DNA from: JAAXHV01 sp965207165
GTDB taxonomy: Bacteria; Pseudomonadota; Gammaproteobacteria; Eutrophobiales; Eutrophobiaceae
Assembly (NCBI GenBank): GCA_965207165.1
Contig: OZ242265.1
Location: 186,001-250,000 of the forward strand
DNA: 64,000 bases
Direction: 5' to 3'
Shown: positions 35,609 through 43,867 of the stretch, in pieces
Layout: the number at the start of each line of letters is the position of its first letter
Numbering within the stretch: the first letter of the stretch is position 1
Translations under genes and position numbers: made by a program
The notes under the pieces: model-generated
Database searches by the model: none
What the model was told of the DNA's origin: nothing
Seen by the model: the letters and a program-made list of their open reading frames with translations, nothing else

Positions 35609-37078
35609 ATGGAGCGCCCGCATAAACGATCTCTCAGCCACCTGTTGCTGGTGCATGAAGCCGCATTCCTGTTCCTGGTAGCCGTGACCGGCCTGCTCAG
35701 TGGGCTGTCCGCTTATTTCTGGCAGAAAACGTCTACGGAATCTGTCCGGATCAATAATTCCATTTATTTGAGCGAACAGTTGCGCGGGGAGTTGTACCGG
35801 CAATTGCAGGAAGTCTCAAGCGCGCGCTGGTCGGGTGACGATGCACTGGAAGTATATTATGAATATTCAAGGCGCATCGGCAGGCATTTCAACCAGTTAC
35901 GGCGTGCATCGCTGACCCGGGATGAGGATGAGGTAGTACAGGGGTTACAACTGGCATACCGCAGGATACAGATAGACATCTACAAGATTTTTGACAACCC
36001 CGGCACCTCGAGCAGGGGCGAGCGGGTGGAAATTCTGGATTTTCGTAATGCCGAAACGATGTTCAATGAATTCGAGGAGAAATACCTGGACCTGAAGGCG
36101 TTATATACACAACAACTGCGGGAACTGGAACAAACCATTGAACTCTGGACCAGCTACGCGCCTGTCCTTATCCCCATCGTGTTCCTGGTGGCGGCGGTAA
36201 TTGTAATCTTTACCAGCCGGGTTATCCGTAACAGCTTCGTGACGCCCATGGCTACGATCATGGCCGGCGCTACGGAAATCAGTCGCGGCGGTCTCAATCA
36301 CAAGATTCCGGAGCAGGGTGTGAACGAGGTGGCGGACCTCGCCGGCTCGATTAACCGTATGGCCGGCGAACTGAAAACCAGCCGTGACGCCCTGGTTGAG
36401 CACGAGAGGCAGGCCGCCCTGGGCAGCCTGATACCCGTGGTCGCGCATAACATACGAAACCCTCTCGCCAGCATCAGGGCGGCCGCGCAGGTATTGGACG
36501 ACGCCGACAACAAGGACGAGTTAAGAGAAGGCAAGCAGGCCATCGTCGACACCATTGACCGCCTGGGGCGCTGGGTGAATGCGCTGGTCTCCTACCTGCA
36601 TCCGCTGAAGCCTGTGTTCAAGGACGTCAGCATCGTTACGCTGCTGGATGCCGCACTGGAATTGTTACAGGGGAAACTCTCCGAAAAAGGGATGGTTGCA
36701 AGACGGGAATACCAGGACCTGTCGACCAGCCTCAGGGTCGATCCCGACCTGATGGAACAGGCCATCTACGGTCTCATGGCCAATGCTATCGAGGCATCGC
36801 CGGACGGGGCTGAACTGCTGGTCAGCGCCAGTGAAGATGAGGATAGCGTAACCATCGGCATCAGGGATTACGGCCCGGGCCTGCCGTTCCGGCCTGAACC
36901 GGGCAACCTGGAACCCGGCCCGTCCACCAAGCGCTTCGGCACCGGACTGGGAATACCCATCGCGTTTAAAATCTGCCAGAGCCACGGTTGGAACCTGGCT
37001 TTTGAAGTGGTGGATGAGGGGGGGACGCTGGTGAAAATTACTGCCCCGAAAAATGCGAAGATAAGCGTCAGAGGATAA
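35609..37078 (+). CDS. Membrane sensor histidine kinase
   Basis: The 489-residue protein has two membrane segments (about 14-36 and 186-208) flanking a mostly helical periplasmic sensor domain, then a HAMP linker, the phospho-acceptor box VVAHNIRNPLASIRAAAQ with His280, and an ATP-binding domain with the N-box EQAIYGLMANAIEASP and glycine boxes IRDYGPGLP and FGTGLGIPIAFKI. The AHNIRNPL form is typical of NtrB/AtoS-like kinases that pair with sigma54 activators, and exactly such a regulator is encoded 8 bp downstream. The signal is unknown; cell-wall state is a possibility given the divergent transpeptidase gene. Confidence 0.94.
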   Translation: MERPHKRSLSHLLLVHEAAFLFLVAVTGLLSGLSAYFWQKTSTESVRINNSIYLSEQLRGELYRQLQEVSSARWSGDDALEVYYEYSRRIGRHFNQLRRASLTRDEDEVVQGLQLAYRRIQIDIYKIFDNPGTSSRGERVEILDFRNAETMFNEFEEKYLDLKALYTQQLRELEQTIELWTSYAPVLIPIVFLVAAVIVIFTSRVIRNSFVTPMATIMAGATEISRGGLNHKIPEQGVNEVADLAGSINRMAGELKTSRDALVEHERQAALGSLIPVVAHNIRNPLASIRAAAQVLDDADNKDELREGKQAIVDTIDRLGRWVNALVSYLHPLKPVFKDVSIVTLLDAALELLQGKLSEKGMVARREYQDLSTSLRVDPDLMEQAIYGLMANAIEASPDGAELLVSASEDEDSVTIGIRDYGPGLPFRPEPGNLEPGPSTKRFGTGLGIPIAFKICQSHGWNLAFEVVDEGGTLVKITAPKNAKISVRG

Positions 37079-37086
37079 TTGCCGGC

Positions 37087-38487
37087 ATGGTTATGCATAG
37101 CGGTCCACTGGTCACCGAAACCGAGGTGCCCTTACTGGAAAAGCAGATATTGATCATCGAAGACGAGTCCGTGTTTGCCGGTGCGGTGCGCAAAAAACTG
37201 AAGCGTGGCGGGTATAACGCTGAAATCGCGGGAACGCTTGCTGAAGGAAAATCGAGAATCGATGAAAAAACGCCTGACCTGTTACTGCTGGACATGCGCC
37301 TGCCGGATGGTTCCGGCCTGGATCTCCTGGCTGACCTGCAGGATAACGATAACACCTTCCCGGTGCTGGTGATGTCCGCTTATGGCGAGATTGAAGACGC
37401 GGTCTCGGCGATGAAGTCAGGCGCATCGGACTACCTGAAGAAGCCGATAGACCTTGATGAACTGGTTATCACCGTCGAGAAAGTCCTGGAAAAGGATGAA
37501 CTGTCGCAAAAGCTGACCTATTCCAGCAAGCGCGAACAACATGCCCACGAAGGCGTGGAGTTCCTGGGCAACAGTCCTGCGGTCGTCGCCATCAGGCAGC
37601 AGATACTACGTCTGAAACAGGTGACCGGCGCCAATATCCCCCCCACCATCCTGATACTGGGTGAGACCGGTACGGGCAAGGACGTGGTGGCCCGGATGCT
37701 GCATGCAAACAGCGCCCGCAGGGAAAAGCCGTTCGTACACGTTGATTGCGCCAGCCTGCCCAAGGACTTGATCGAGGCGGAGTTGTTCGGCCATGAAAAA
37801 GGCGCATTCACCAGCGCCCATGCCGCCAGGACGGGCCTGATCGAGGCCGCGGAAGACGGGGTGCTGTTCATGGATGAAATCGGCGAGTTGCCAATGGACT
37901 TACAGGCAAAATTACTGGCGGTACTGGAGCGCAGGACCCTGAGAAAAGTCGGCACCACGAAGGAGCGGCCTGTTGCGGCCTGGATCATTGCCGCCACCAA
38001 CCGCGATATAGCGGAACTGGTGAAGCGGGGTGAGTTCCGCTCCGACCTGTATTACCGTTTGAACGTCCTGTCGATACCGATTGCCCCGCTGCGGGAACGG
38101 GGTGAGGATATCGTTCTGCTGGCCGGGCATTTCATAGAGCAAAGCGCCAAACGCTACGGGATAAATTCCCTGCGCCTGTCAGCGCAGGCGATCCAGGCCC
38201 TGAGGTCGTATGACTGGCCGGGTAACGTGCGCGAGATGAAGCACATGATTGAGCGCGCCGTATTATTGTCCGGCGGAGGTGAATTATCGCCCGAAAGCCT
38301 GTCCCTGACCGGGCATGGGCCAGCAGAAACCCCGATCGACACGGAATTGACCCTGGATAATGCAGAACTGATGCTGATTAAGACCGCCCTGGAAAAATGC
38401 AACGGCAATGTTTCAAGAGCGGCCCGGGAACTGGGCATCACCCGCATGGCGCTGCGTTACCGGATAAAAAAACATAACCTTGAATAA
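37087..38487 (+). CDS. Sigma54-dependent response regulator (NtrC family)
   Basis: The 466-residue protein has a receiver domain with phospho-acceptor Asp69 (PDLLLLDMRLPDGSG), an AAA+ domain with Walker A GETGTGKD (192-199), Walker B GVLFMDEIGEL and arginine fingers further on, and a Fis-type helix-turn-helix at the end (GNVSRAARELGITRMALRYR). The sigma54-contact loop reads GAFTSA (239-244) instead of the usual GAFTGA. With the kinase upstream it forms a two-component system that switches on sigma54 promoters. Targets are not known; no clear -24/-12 element was seen nearby. A second ATG lies two codons downstream of the first. Confidence 0.95.
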   Translation: MVMHSGPLVTETEVPLLEKQILIIEDESVFAGAVRKKLKRGGYNAEIAGTLAEGKSRIDEKTPDLLLLDMRLPDGSGLDLLADLQDNDNTFPVLVMSAYGEIEDAVSAMKSGASDYLKKPIDLDELVITVEKVLEKDELSQKLTYSSKREQHAHEGVEFLGNSPAVVAIRQQILRLKQVTGANIPPTILILGETGTGKDVVARMLHANSARREKPFVHVDCASLPKDLIEAELFGHEKGAFTSAHAARTGLIEAAEDGVLFMDEIGELPMDLQAKLLAVLERRTLRKVGTTKERPVAAWIIAATNRDIAELVKRGEFRSDLYYRLNVLSIPIAPLRERGEDIVLLAGHFIEQSAKRYGINSLRLSAQAIQALRSYDWPGNVREMKHMIERAVLLSGGGELSPESLSLTGHGPAETPIDTELTLDNAELMLIKTALEKCNGNVSRAARELGITRMALRYRIKKHNLE

Positions 38488-38499
38488 GCGGAGACGAAA

Positions 38500-38802
38500 A
38501 TGAAAGATGATACAAAGCAGGCGGTCGAGGCGGCGACGTTCCGGCACCTGGTCGAATACTTGCGGCAACATACGGAGGTACAGAACATTGACCTGATGAA
38601 CCTGGCCGGGTTCTGCAGAAATTGCCTGTCCAAGTGGTATCGCGCCGCGGCCGAGGAACGGGGCGAGGAACTGGACTATGAGCAGGCCCGGGAGATCGTC
38701 TACGGTATGCCCTATAGTGAGTGGAAAGACAAGCACCAGCAGGAGGCGAGCAAAGAGCAGAAAGAGGCTTATGCCGCCCGCCAGGAACAGGGACTGGCAT
38801 AA
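38500..38802 (+). CDS. DUF1244 domain protein
   Basis: This 100-residue protein matches the DUF1244 family, small helical proteins with the conserved block VQNIDLMNLAGFCRNCLSKWY and AREIVYGMPYSEWK. Two cysteines (FCRNC) could bind metal. No function is known for the family. It follows the response regulator by 12 bp with a GGAG ribosome-binding site, so it may share its transcript, and a palindromic repeat begins 2 bp after its stop. Confidence 0.9.
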   Translation: MKDDTKQAVEAATFRHLVEYLRQHTEVQNIDLMNLAGFCRNCLSKWYRAAAEERGEELDYEQAREIVYGMPYSEWKDKHQQEASKEQKEAYAARQEQGLA

Positions 38803-38804
38803 AA

Positions 38805-38828
38805 GGGGACAGATTTAAATCTGTCCCC
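38805..38828. repeat. Perfect palindrome GGGGACAGATTT and complement
   Basis: Twelve bases, GGGGACAGATTT, are followed at once by their exact reverse complement, making a 24-bp palindrome 2 bp after the DUF1244 stop. A partial echo (ACTGTCCCC) follows at 38837-38845. The GGGG(A/T)CAG core and position after a stop codon are like the GGGGTCAGAGTAAAA repeats in this window. Confidence 0.85.
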
Positions 38829-38859
38829 TGAGAGTACTGTCCCCTGGTAGTACGTGTTG

Positions 38860-39360
38860 CTACTCGGGGTCCTGCCCTCTGAGTTCCTCTACGGATTCCT
38901 TGATCTTCGCCAGCATCCCCGCAAATATGTCGCTGTCATCCAGGGTCAGGTCGTTAAACAGCTTGTCCAGCAGTTCTTCGTACTCAAGTTCCATTTTCTT
39001 GTACGCTTCTCTCCCCTTGCCGGTCAGGGTGACCACAAAAGAGCGGCGGTCCGTAGGGGTAGGCTCGCGCCGGATAAAACCGTCTTCCGATAATCGTTCC
39101 GCCACCCCGGTTACATTGCCTTTGGATACCATCAGCCAGCGTGACAGTTCACCCATGGTCAGGCCGTCCGGGACCCGGTCCAGGGCTGACAATAATTCAA
39201 AGCGGGGCAGGGTCATATCAAATTTTTCCCGCAGCATGGTGCGAATTTCCTGTTCGACCATCTGCGTGCACGATACGATCCTCAACCACAACCTTAACCC
39301 CTCTTTGTCATGAGGGATATGTTCCAGCCTCTGTTCGACTATGTGTAATCGGTTTGCCAT
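38860..39360 (-). CDS. MarR-family transcriptional regulator
   Basis: The product from the ATG at 39360 (MANRLHIVEQ) is 166 residues, a normal MarR size; the frame is open 20 codons further but that part looks non-coding. The winged-helix region is FELLSALDRVPDGLTMGELSRWLMVSKGNVTGVAERLSEDGFIRRE, with the wing PTPTDRRSFVVTLTGKG. MarR proteins are dimers that repress until bound by a small ligand. It faces away from the amino-acid transporter operon across an 86-bp gap with an inverted repeat, so it probably controls that operon and itself. Confidence 0.93.
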   Translation of the reverse strand: MANRLHIVEQRLEHIPHDKEGLRLWLRIVSCTQMVEQEIRTMLREKFDMTLPRFELLSALDRVPDGLTMGELSRWLMVSKGNVTGVAERLSEDGFIRREPTPTDRRSFVVTLTGKGREAYKKMELEYEELLDKLFNDLTLDDSDIFAGMLAKIKESVEELRGQDPE

Positions 39361-39378
39361 TTTGCGGGTTTCAGTTGT

Positions 39379-39440
39379 CAGTTTCCGGTTATAAGCTGAT
39401 ATTATCGTAAATCCCATCAAAAACTAAAAACCAGAAACTG
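39379..39440. promoter_or_regulatory. Inverted repeat between marR-type gene and transporter operon
   Basis: CAGTTTCCGGTT (39379-39390) and AACCAGAAACTG (39429-39440) are complementary at 11 of 12 positions, 38 bp apart, in the gap between the divergent genes. It may be part of a MarR operator or looped site, but could also be a dispersed repeat. Confidence 0.35.
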
Positions 39441-39446
39441 GAAAGT

Positions 39447-40463
39447 GTGGTCAAGCCAATAGATAAATTATCATATTTTGCGGGAATAATAGCACTGTTT
39501 ATCCTCGCGCCGGTTGCCGATGCAGGAACGCTGGAAGAGGTCAGGGAGCGCGGGAAATTACGCTGCGGCATTGTTGAGAGCAGTCCGGGGTTCAGCAGTG
39601 TCAATGACGCAGGGCAGAGAGTCGGGTTTGATATCGACCATTGCAAGACCATATCAGCCGCCGTATTCGGCGAGATCAGGATTGAATATGTACCGGTAAC
39701 GCCGCATACCGTATTCACTCTGTTGCAGTCCGGCGGGATAGATATATTTCCCGGCGGCGCCACCTGGTCCTTCATCCGGGACGTGTCCATGGGCCTTGAC
39801 TATGCCGGGGTCTACCTGTACGCCGGGCAGGGCTTCCTGGTGCGCAGGGACGCAGGGGTGAAGTCGGTTGCCGACCTGGACGGGGCGACCATCTGCATTG
39901 CCCAGGGCACTACCCTGGAGCAGAACATGGCCGATTATTTCGACGACCATGGAATGAGTTATACGCCGGTCACTTTTGCCGATATGGACAAGGGATTGCA
40001 GGCCTACCATGCCGACCGCTGCGATGCGTTTACCAATGAGCGCATGTCCACTGCAGGCCGGATTGCCCTGTGGCCGGACCGCGCCGAGCACCTGATTCTG
40101 GACGATGTCATATCCAAGGAACCCTTCGGCGCGCTGGTGCGGCAGGATGACCCGCGCTGGCGCGACATTGCATTATGGTCGTTCAATGCCCGCATCGCCG
40201 CCGAGGAACTGGGCGTAAACCAGGAAAATGTTGATGCTGTCAGGGAAAATACCCGTAATGCGGAAATCCAGCGCCTGCTGGGGGTGCACGGTGAGTTTGG
40301 CGAGAAACTTGGCCTGTCCAACGACTGGGCTTACCACATCATCAAACTGGTGGGGAATTATAATGACCTGTGGGAAAGGAACTTTACCCCGCTGGGTGTG
40401 AAGAGGGGGTTGAATGCAAGCTGGAAAGACGGAGGCCTGCATTCGGCGTTGCCGTTCAGGTGA
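39447..40463 (+). CDS. Amino-acid ABC transporter substrate-binding protein (AapJ-like)
   Basis: The 338-residue protein has a signal peptide (FAGIIALFILAPVADAG) and a periplasmic binding fold of the general L-amino-acid (AapJ/BztA) type: TLEEVRERGKLRCGI, GFDIDHCKTISAAVFG, TWSFIRDVSMGLDYAGVYLYAGQGFLV, and at the end LVGNYNDLWERNFTPLG. The start is a GTG at 39447. The two permease genes follow, but the ATPase gene of the same system lies 6.6 kb on and on the opposite strand. Family members bind a broad range of L-amino acids; the actual ligand may differ in view of the catabolic genes attached to the operon. Confidence 0.93.
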   Translation: MVKPIDKLSYFAGIIALFILAPVADAGTLEEVRERGKLRCGIVESSPGFSSVNDAGQRVGFDIDHCKTISAAVFGEIRIEYVPVTPHTVFTLLQSGGIDIFPGGATWSFIRDVSMGLDYAGVYLYAGQGFLVRRDAGVKSVADLDGATICIAQGTTLEQNMADYFDDHGMSYTPVTFADMDKGLQAYHADRCDAFTNERMSTAGRIALWPDRAEHLILDDVISKEPFGALVRQDDPRWRDIALWSFNARIAAEELGVNQENVDAVRENTRNAEIQRLLGVHGEFGEKLGLSNDWAYHIIKLVGNYNDLWERNFTPLGVKRGLNASWKDGGLHSALPFR

Positions 40464-40502
40464 CAGGGAACAGGAACCAGGGGCTAGGGGCCAGGGTTTA
40501 GT
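40464..40502. repeat. Low-complexity GGGAACAGGAACCAGGGG-type spacer
   Basis: The 39-bp gap between binding-protein and permease genes is made of repeated short words (CAGGGAACAGG, AACCAGGGGC, TAGGGGCCAGGG). No ribosome-binding site stronger than AGGG is visible for the permease. It looks like a degenerate repeat insertion rather than ordinary intergenic DNA. Confidence 0.4.
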
Positions 40503-41654
40503 ATGATGAAACGGGAAGTTGTTTACCAGGCAGCACTGTTGTTCATTATCGGGGCAGTGGTGTACCTGGTTGCGCTGACGACTCAGGAAAATCTTGCGCG
40601 CCTGGGGGTCGCTTCAAGTATCGATTTCCTGTGGAAGAGGGCAGGGTTTGAGATCGGACAGAAACTGATCCCGTTCGATGCCGAATCGACCATCGCGCGC
40701 GCGTTCATGGTTGCCTTGCTCAACACCTTGTTGCTGGCCGCGGTATCGATTGTCTGCGCCAGTGTGCTGGGCGCCATCATCGGCCTGGCCCGCTTGTCCG
40801 GCAACTGGCTGGTGTCCCGTCTCGCTACCGCTTATATCGAAATATTCCGCAATATTCCCTCCCTGTTACAGATATTCTTCTGGTATTTCGTCGTCTTGCG
40901 CACCTTGCCGCGCAGCGATGAGAGCTTCGCATTCTTCAATTGCATCTTTCTCAATAACCGCGGACTGTTTGTGCCGGCGGTCAGCCCGGGTCAGGGTTGG
41001 GAGTGGATAGTCGCGGCATTGTTTTTCGGCTGGGCCATGATTTATTTCCTGCGCAGGCAGGAACGGCGCCGGCATGCGGCAGCGGGATTCAACCGGGCAG
41101 AAACAACAGGGACAAATCCATTGGCGTCGTGGAACCTGCTGCTCCTTGCCGGCGTCGTCGGTATTGTCATCCTGGTTGGTGGCGCACAGTGGGATGTGCC
41201 CCGGGAGGCCCGATTCGGTTACCGCGGCGGGCTTGTCATGATGCCTGAGTTCCTCTCCCTGGTAGTGGGTCTGTCCATGTATAACGCCACCTATATCGGT
41301 GAAATCGTCCGTTCGGCTTTTACCTCGTTGCCGCGGGGGCAGACCGAAGCGGCCGCTTCGCTGGGCCTGCCCCGGCACCTCACCATCAGGCTGGTGTTGT
41401 TCCCCCAGGCGCTACGCGTCATCGTCCCGCCGCTGACGACTGTTTACCTGAACCTGTTCAAGAGTACGTCGCTGGCCGCAGCCATTGCCTACCCGGAGGT
41501 CGTATCGGTATTCGTGGGCACGGTCAACAACCTGGTCGGGCAACCGGTGTTTATCATGGCGATTACCATGGCGGTCTACGTATTCATCTCCCTGTGTATC
41601 GCGCTCTTCCTGAACTGGTATAACAGGAAAATTGCCCTGACGGTGGTGTCATGA
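40503..41654 (+). CDS. Amino-acid ABC transporter permease 1 (AapQ-like)
   Basis: The 383-residue inner-membrane protein is the longer permease type of the Aap/Bzt group: an N-terminal segment, an inserted region around residues 140-240, and a conserved permease core with AYIEIFRNIPSLLQIFFWYFVVL and the ATPase-contact loop GQTEAAASLGLPRHLTIRLVLFPQALRVIVPPL. It pairs with the next permease, whose ATG overlaps its end by 4 bp, to form the channel. The start is ATG 40503, followed by a second ATG. Confidence 0.94.
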   Translation: MMKREVVYQAALLFIIGAVVYLVALTTQENLARLGVASSIDFLWKRAGFEIGQKLIPFDAESTIARAFMVALLNTLLLAAVSIVCASVLGAIIGLARLSGNWLVSRLATAYIEIFRNIPSLLQIFFWYFVVLRTLPRSDESFAFFNCIFLNNRGLFVPAVSPGQGWEWIVAALFFGWAMIYFLRRQERRRHAAAGFNRAETTGTNPLASWNLLLLAGVVGIVILVGGAQWDVPREARFGYRGGLVMMPEFLSLVVGLSMYNATYIGEIVRSAFTSLPRGQTEAAASLGLPRHLTIRLVLFPQALRVIVPPLTTVYLNLFKSTSLAAAIAYPEVVSVFVGTVNNLVGQPVFIMAITMAVYVFISLCIALFLNWYNRKIALTVVS

Positions 41655-42706
41655 GCATGAACTGGTTGCGGAATAACCTGTTTTCGTCGCCGCTGAATAC
41701 CGTGCTGACCCTGGCCTCCGTGTGTCTGATCATCATGATCGGCGTCCCCCTGGTGAACTGGCTGTTCATCAACGCCTACTGGTCCGGGTCAACGCCGGCG
41801 GACTGTCCGGACAAATCCGCCGCCTGCTGGCCGTTTGTCCGGGCGCGCTTTGACCAGTTCATGTACGGACTGTATCCGGAGGTGGAACGCTGGCGCATTC
41901 ACCTCGGCCTGGGCCTGATCATCCTGGCGGCCGTGCCGTTGTTCATTCCCCGTTTCCCCGGTAAACGCTGGTTGCTGCTAGTCCTGGTCATTGCCTGCCC
42001 GTTGATCGGGACGGGACTGTTCCTTGGCGGGGTGTTCGGCCTGGAGTACGTCGAGACCGGTAGATGGGGCGGCTTTTTCCTCACTGTAATCACGGCCCTG
42101 TTCGTGCTGTCCACTTCCCTGCCGATAGCCGTCATGCTGGCCCTGGGCAGGAGTTCCTCCATACCCCTGGTGCGGGTCTGTTGCGCCACCTGGATCGAGT
42201 TATGGCGCAGCGTGCCGGCGCTGGTAGTCCTGTTTGTCGCCATAATCATGTTCCCCCTGTTCATGCCGGAGGAGATTGAAATCGATAAATTGTTGCGCGC
42301 GCTCTGCGCGTTGACGGTATTGATGTCCTGTTACATGGCCGAGGCGATACGCGGCGCCCTGCTGTCCATCCCGAAGGGGCAGTACGAAGCTGCCGAAGCG
42401 CTGGGTCTGGGTTACTGGCGGCGCACATTCCTTGTCATACTGCCCCAGGCTTTCCCGGTTGCTTTGCCGCAGATTACCAGCAACTTCATAGGGTTGTTCA
42501 AGGAAACCACCGTCCTGTTGATCATCGGTCTGTTTGACCTCCTGGGAATGGTGCAGAACGCCGCTTCCGACCCGACCTGGATCAGCCCGGGCGTCAGCGC
42601 GACGGGATACCTGTTCGTGGCCCTGTTCTTCTGGCTGTTCTGTTTCAGCCTGTCCAGGTACAGCGCCCGGCTGGAACGGAAGGCATTAACCTATAAAACA
42701 CAATGA
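41651..42706 (+). CDS. Amino-acid ABC transporter permease 2 (AapM-like)
   Basis: This 351-residue permease has the same core as its neighbour: WIELWRSVPALVVLFVAIIMFP and the contact loop GQYEAAEALGLGYWRRTFLVILPQAFPVALPQI. A cysteine pair in ADCPDKSAACWPFVRARF lies in a periplasmic loop, as in AapM/BztC proteins. It overlaps both the previous permease (4 bp) and the next aminotransferase gene (ATGA), so transport and aminotransferase are made from one transcript. Confidence 0.94.
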   Translation: MSMNWLRNNLFSSPLNTVLTLASVCLIIMIGVPLVNWLFINAYWSGSTPADCPDKSAACWPFVRARFDQFMYGLYPEVERWRIHLGLGLIILAAVPLFIPRFPGKRWLLLVLVIACPLIGTGLFLGGVFGLEYVETGRWGGFFLTVITALFVLSTSLPIAVMLALGRSSSIPLVRVCCATWIELWRSVPALVVLFVAIIMFPLFMPEEIEIDKLLRALCALTVLMSCYMAEAIRGALLSIPKGQYEAAEALGLGYWRRTFLVILPQAFPVALPQITSNFIGLFKETTVLLIIGLFDLLGMVQNAASDPTWISPGVSATGYLFVALFFWLFCFSLSRYSARLERKALTYKTQ

Positions 42707-43848
42707 AAACTGAACATAAACAGCCGTATCCCAGGCCGTCTGTCGCCGCTATGCCTGCCGTTGAACCGCGTATAATACCGCCGGGCGAATCCACTGGCAT
42801 GATAAGGCTGTCTCATAACGAATCCGCTTATGGCCCCAGCCCGGAGGCGGTGGCTGCTTACCGGTCCGTCTCCGGCAGGCTGAACCGTTATCCGGACGGC
42901 GCCCAGTACGAGTTGCGCCGGGCCCTTGCAGACGTCCATAAGCTGGATATTGACAGGATTATCTGTGGAAGCGGATCGGAAGAACTGCTCGGATTGCTTA
43001 TCCGCGCCTACCTGGGAGAAGGGGACGGCCTGCTGTTGACGGAACACCATTTCACCATGTGTTCGGTTTACGGCAGGACCCAGGGAGTGAACATTATCCA
43101 GGTTCCCGTGGATGATTACCGGGTCAACATTGGCGCGATCCTCGAGCAAATTTCAGCCGGCACCAGGATGGTCATCATCGCCAATCCCAATGTGCCTGCC
43201 GGCACCTGCCTGGACGGTGATGAAATCAGGGAACTCCATAACGGCCTGCCGGGAGACGTCCTGCTGGTCATTGACGGCGCTTACCTGGAATATGCCGCGC
43301 CTGTAGTCGCCGCCGGCTGCATCGACCTGGCCGGTGCATCCGGCAACGTCGTTATGACCCGGACGTTTTCTAAGATTTACGGCCTTGCCGGGTTAAGGAT
43401 TGGATGGGCTTATTGTCCTGCCCCGGTGGCCGGGGTTTTGCAGCGCATCCGCTCGCCGTTCAACACCAACTCCGCCGCGCTTGCCGCAGCCGCAGCCGCC
43501 GTCCGCGACACCGGATACATCGATGGCATCCGTGAGAGAAACGCCGCTTCGCTCACACGGATCAGCGCGGCATTAGCTGCCGCAGGGCTTCGGGTTATCC
43601 CCGGTGTCGCCAACTTCTATCTGGTGAGTTTTGCCGGCAGCGAAGGCAAGAATGCTGCCGGTGCCGCCGGCTACCTCCAGTCGAGAAACATCATGCCGAG
43701 GCCGGTCAACCCCGCAGATAGCGGGAATGTGCTGCGTATTACGGTGGGGAAGGACTCTGAGAATGATGCGGTTATTACGGCCTTGACTGAGTATATGAAA
43801 AAAAAGAATAGGGCTGGGTTCCCGCTTCCGCAGGAACGACGGGCTTAG
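42703..43848 (+). CDS. Histidinol-phosphate aminotransferase-like PLP enzyme
   Basis: The 381-residue protein is a class I/II aminotransferase of the HisC branch: IRLSHNESAYGPSPEA, NRYPDGAQYELRRALA, ICGSGSEELLGLL, ANPNVPAGTCL and the cofactor lysine in TRTFSKIYGLAGLRIGW. It is translationally coupled to the permease gene (ATGA), and stands apart from histidine-biosynthesis genes, so it probably transaminates an imported compound rather than making histidine. The last residues, AGFPLPQERRA, are coded by a dispersed repeat (about 43815-43848) that also gives the stop codon. Substrate unknown. Confidence 0.9.
   Translation: MKTEHKQPYPRPSVAAMPAVEPRIIPPGESTGMIRLSHNESAYGPSPEAVAAYRSVSGRLNRYPDGAQYELRRALADVHKLDIDRIICGSGSEELLGLLIRAYLGEGDGLLLTEHHFTMCSVYGRTQGVNIIQVPVDDYRVNIGAILEQISAGTRMVIIANPNVPAGTCLDGDEIRELHNGLPGDVLLVIDGAYLEYAAPVVAAGCIDLAGASGNVVMTRTFSKIYGLAGLRIGWAYCPAPVAGVLQRIRSPFNTNSAALAAAAAAVRDTGYIDGIRERNAASLTRISAALAAAGLRVIPGVANFYLVSFAGSEGKNAAGAAGYLQSRNIMPRPVNPADSGNVLRITVGKDSENDAVITALTEYMKKKNRAGFPLPQERRA
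43815..43848. repeat. TTCCCGC/GCAGGAACGACGG repeat forming the 3' end of the HisC-like gene
   Basis: The segment GGGTTCCCGCTTCCGCAGGA and following ACGACGGG has GTTCC/GGAAC arms and the look of the widespread TTCCCGC...GCAGGAATGACG dispersed repeat. It encodes the AGFPLPQERRA tail and TAG stop. A related element is at 588-612. Confidence 0.6.
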
Positions 43849-43867
43849 CTGGGACCACGGGCAGGGA

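Noticed and set aside
42703..43848. Naming the aminotransferase hisC outright
   Set aside because: It is HisC-like in sequence but is coupled to a transporter, not to histidine-synthesis genes, so the symbol would mislead.
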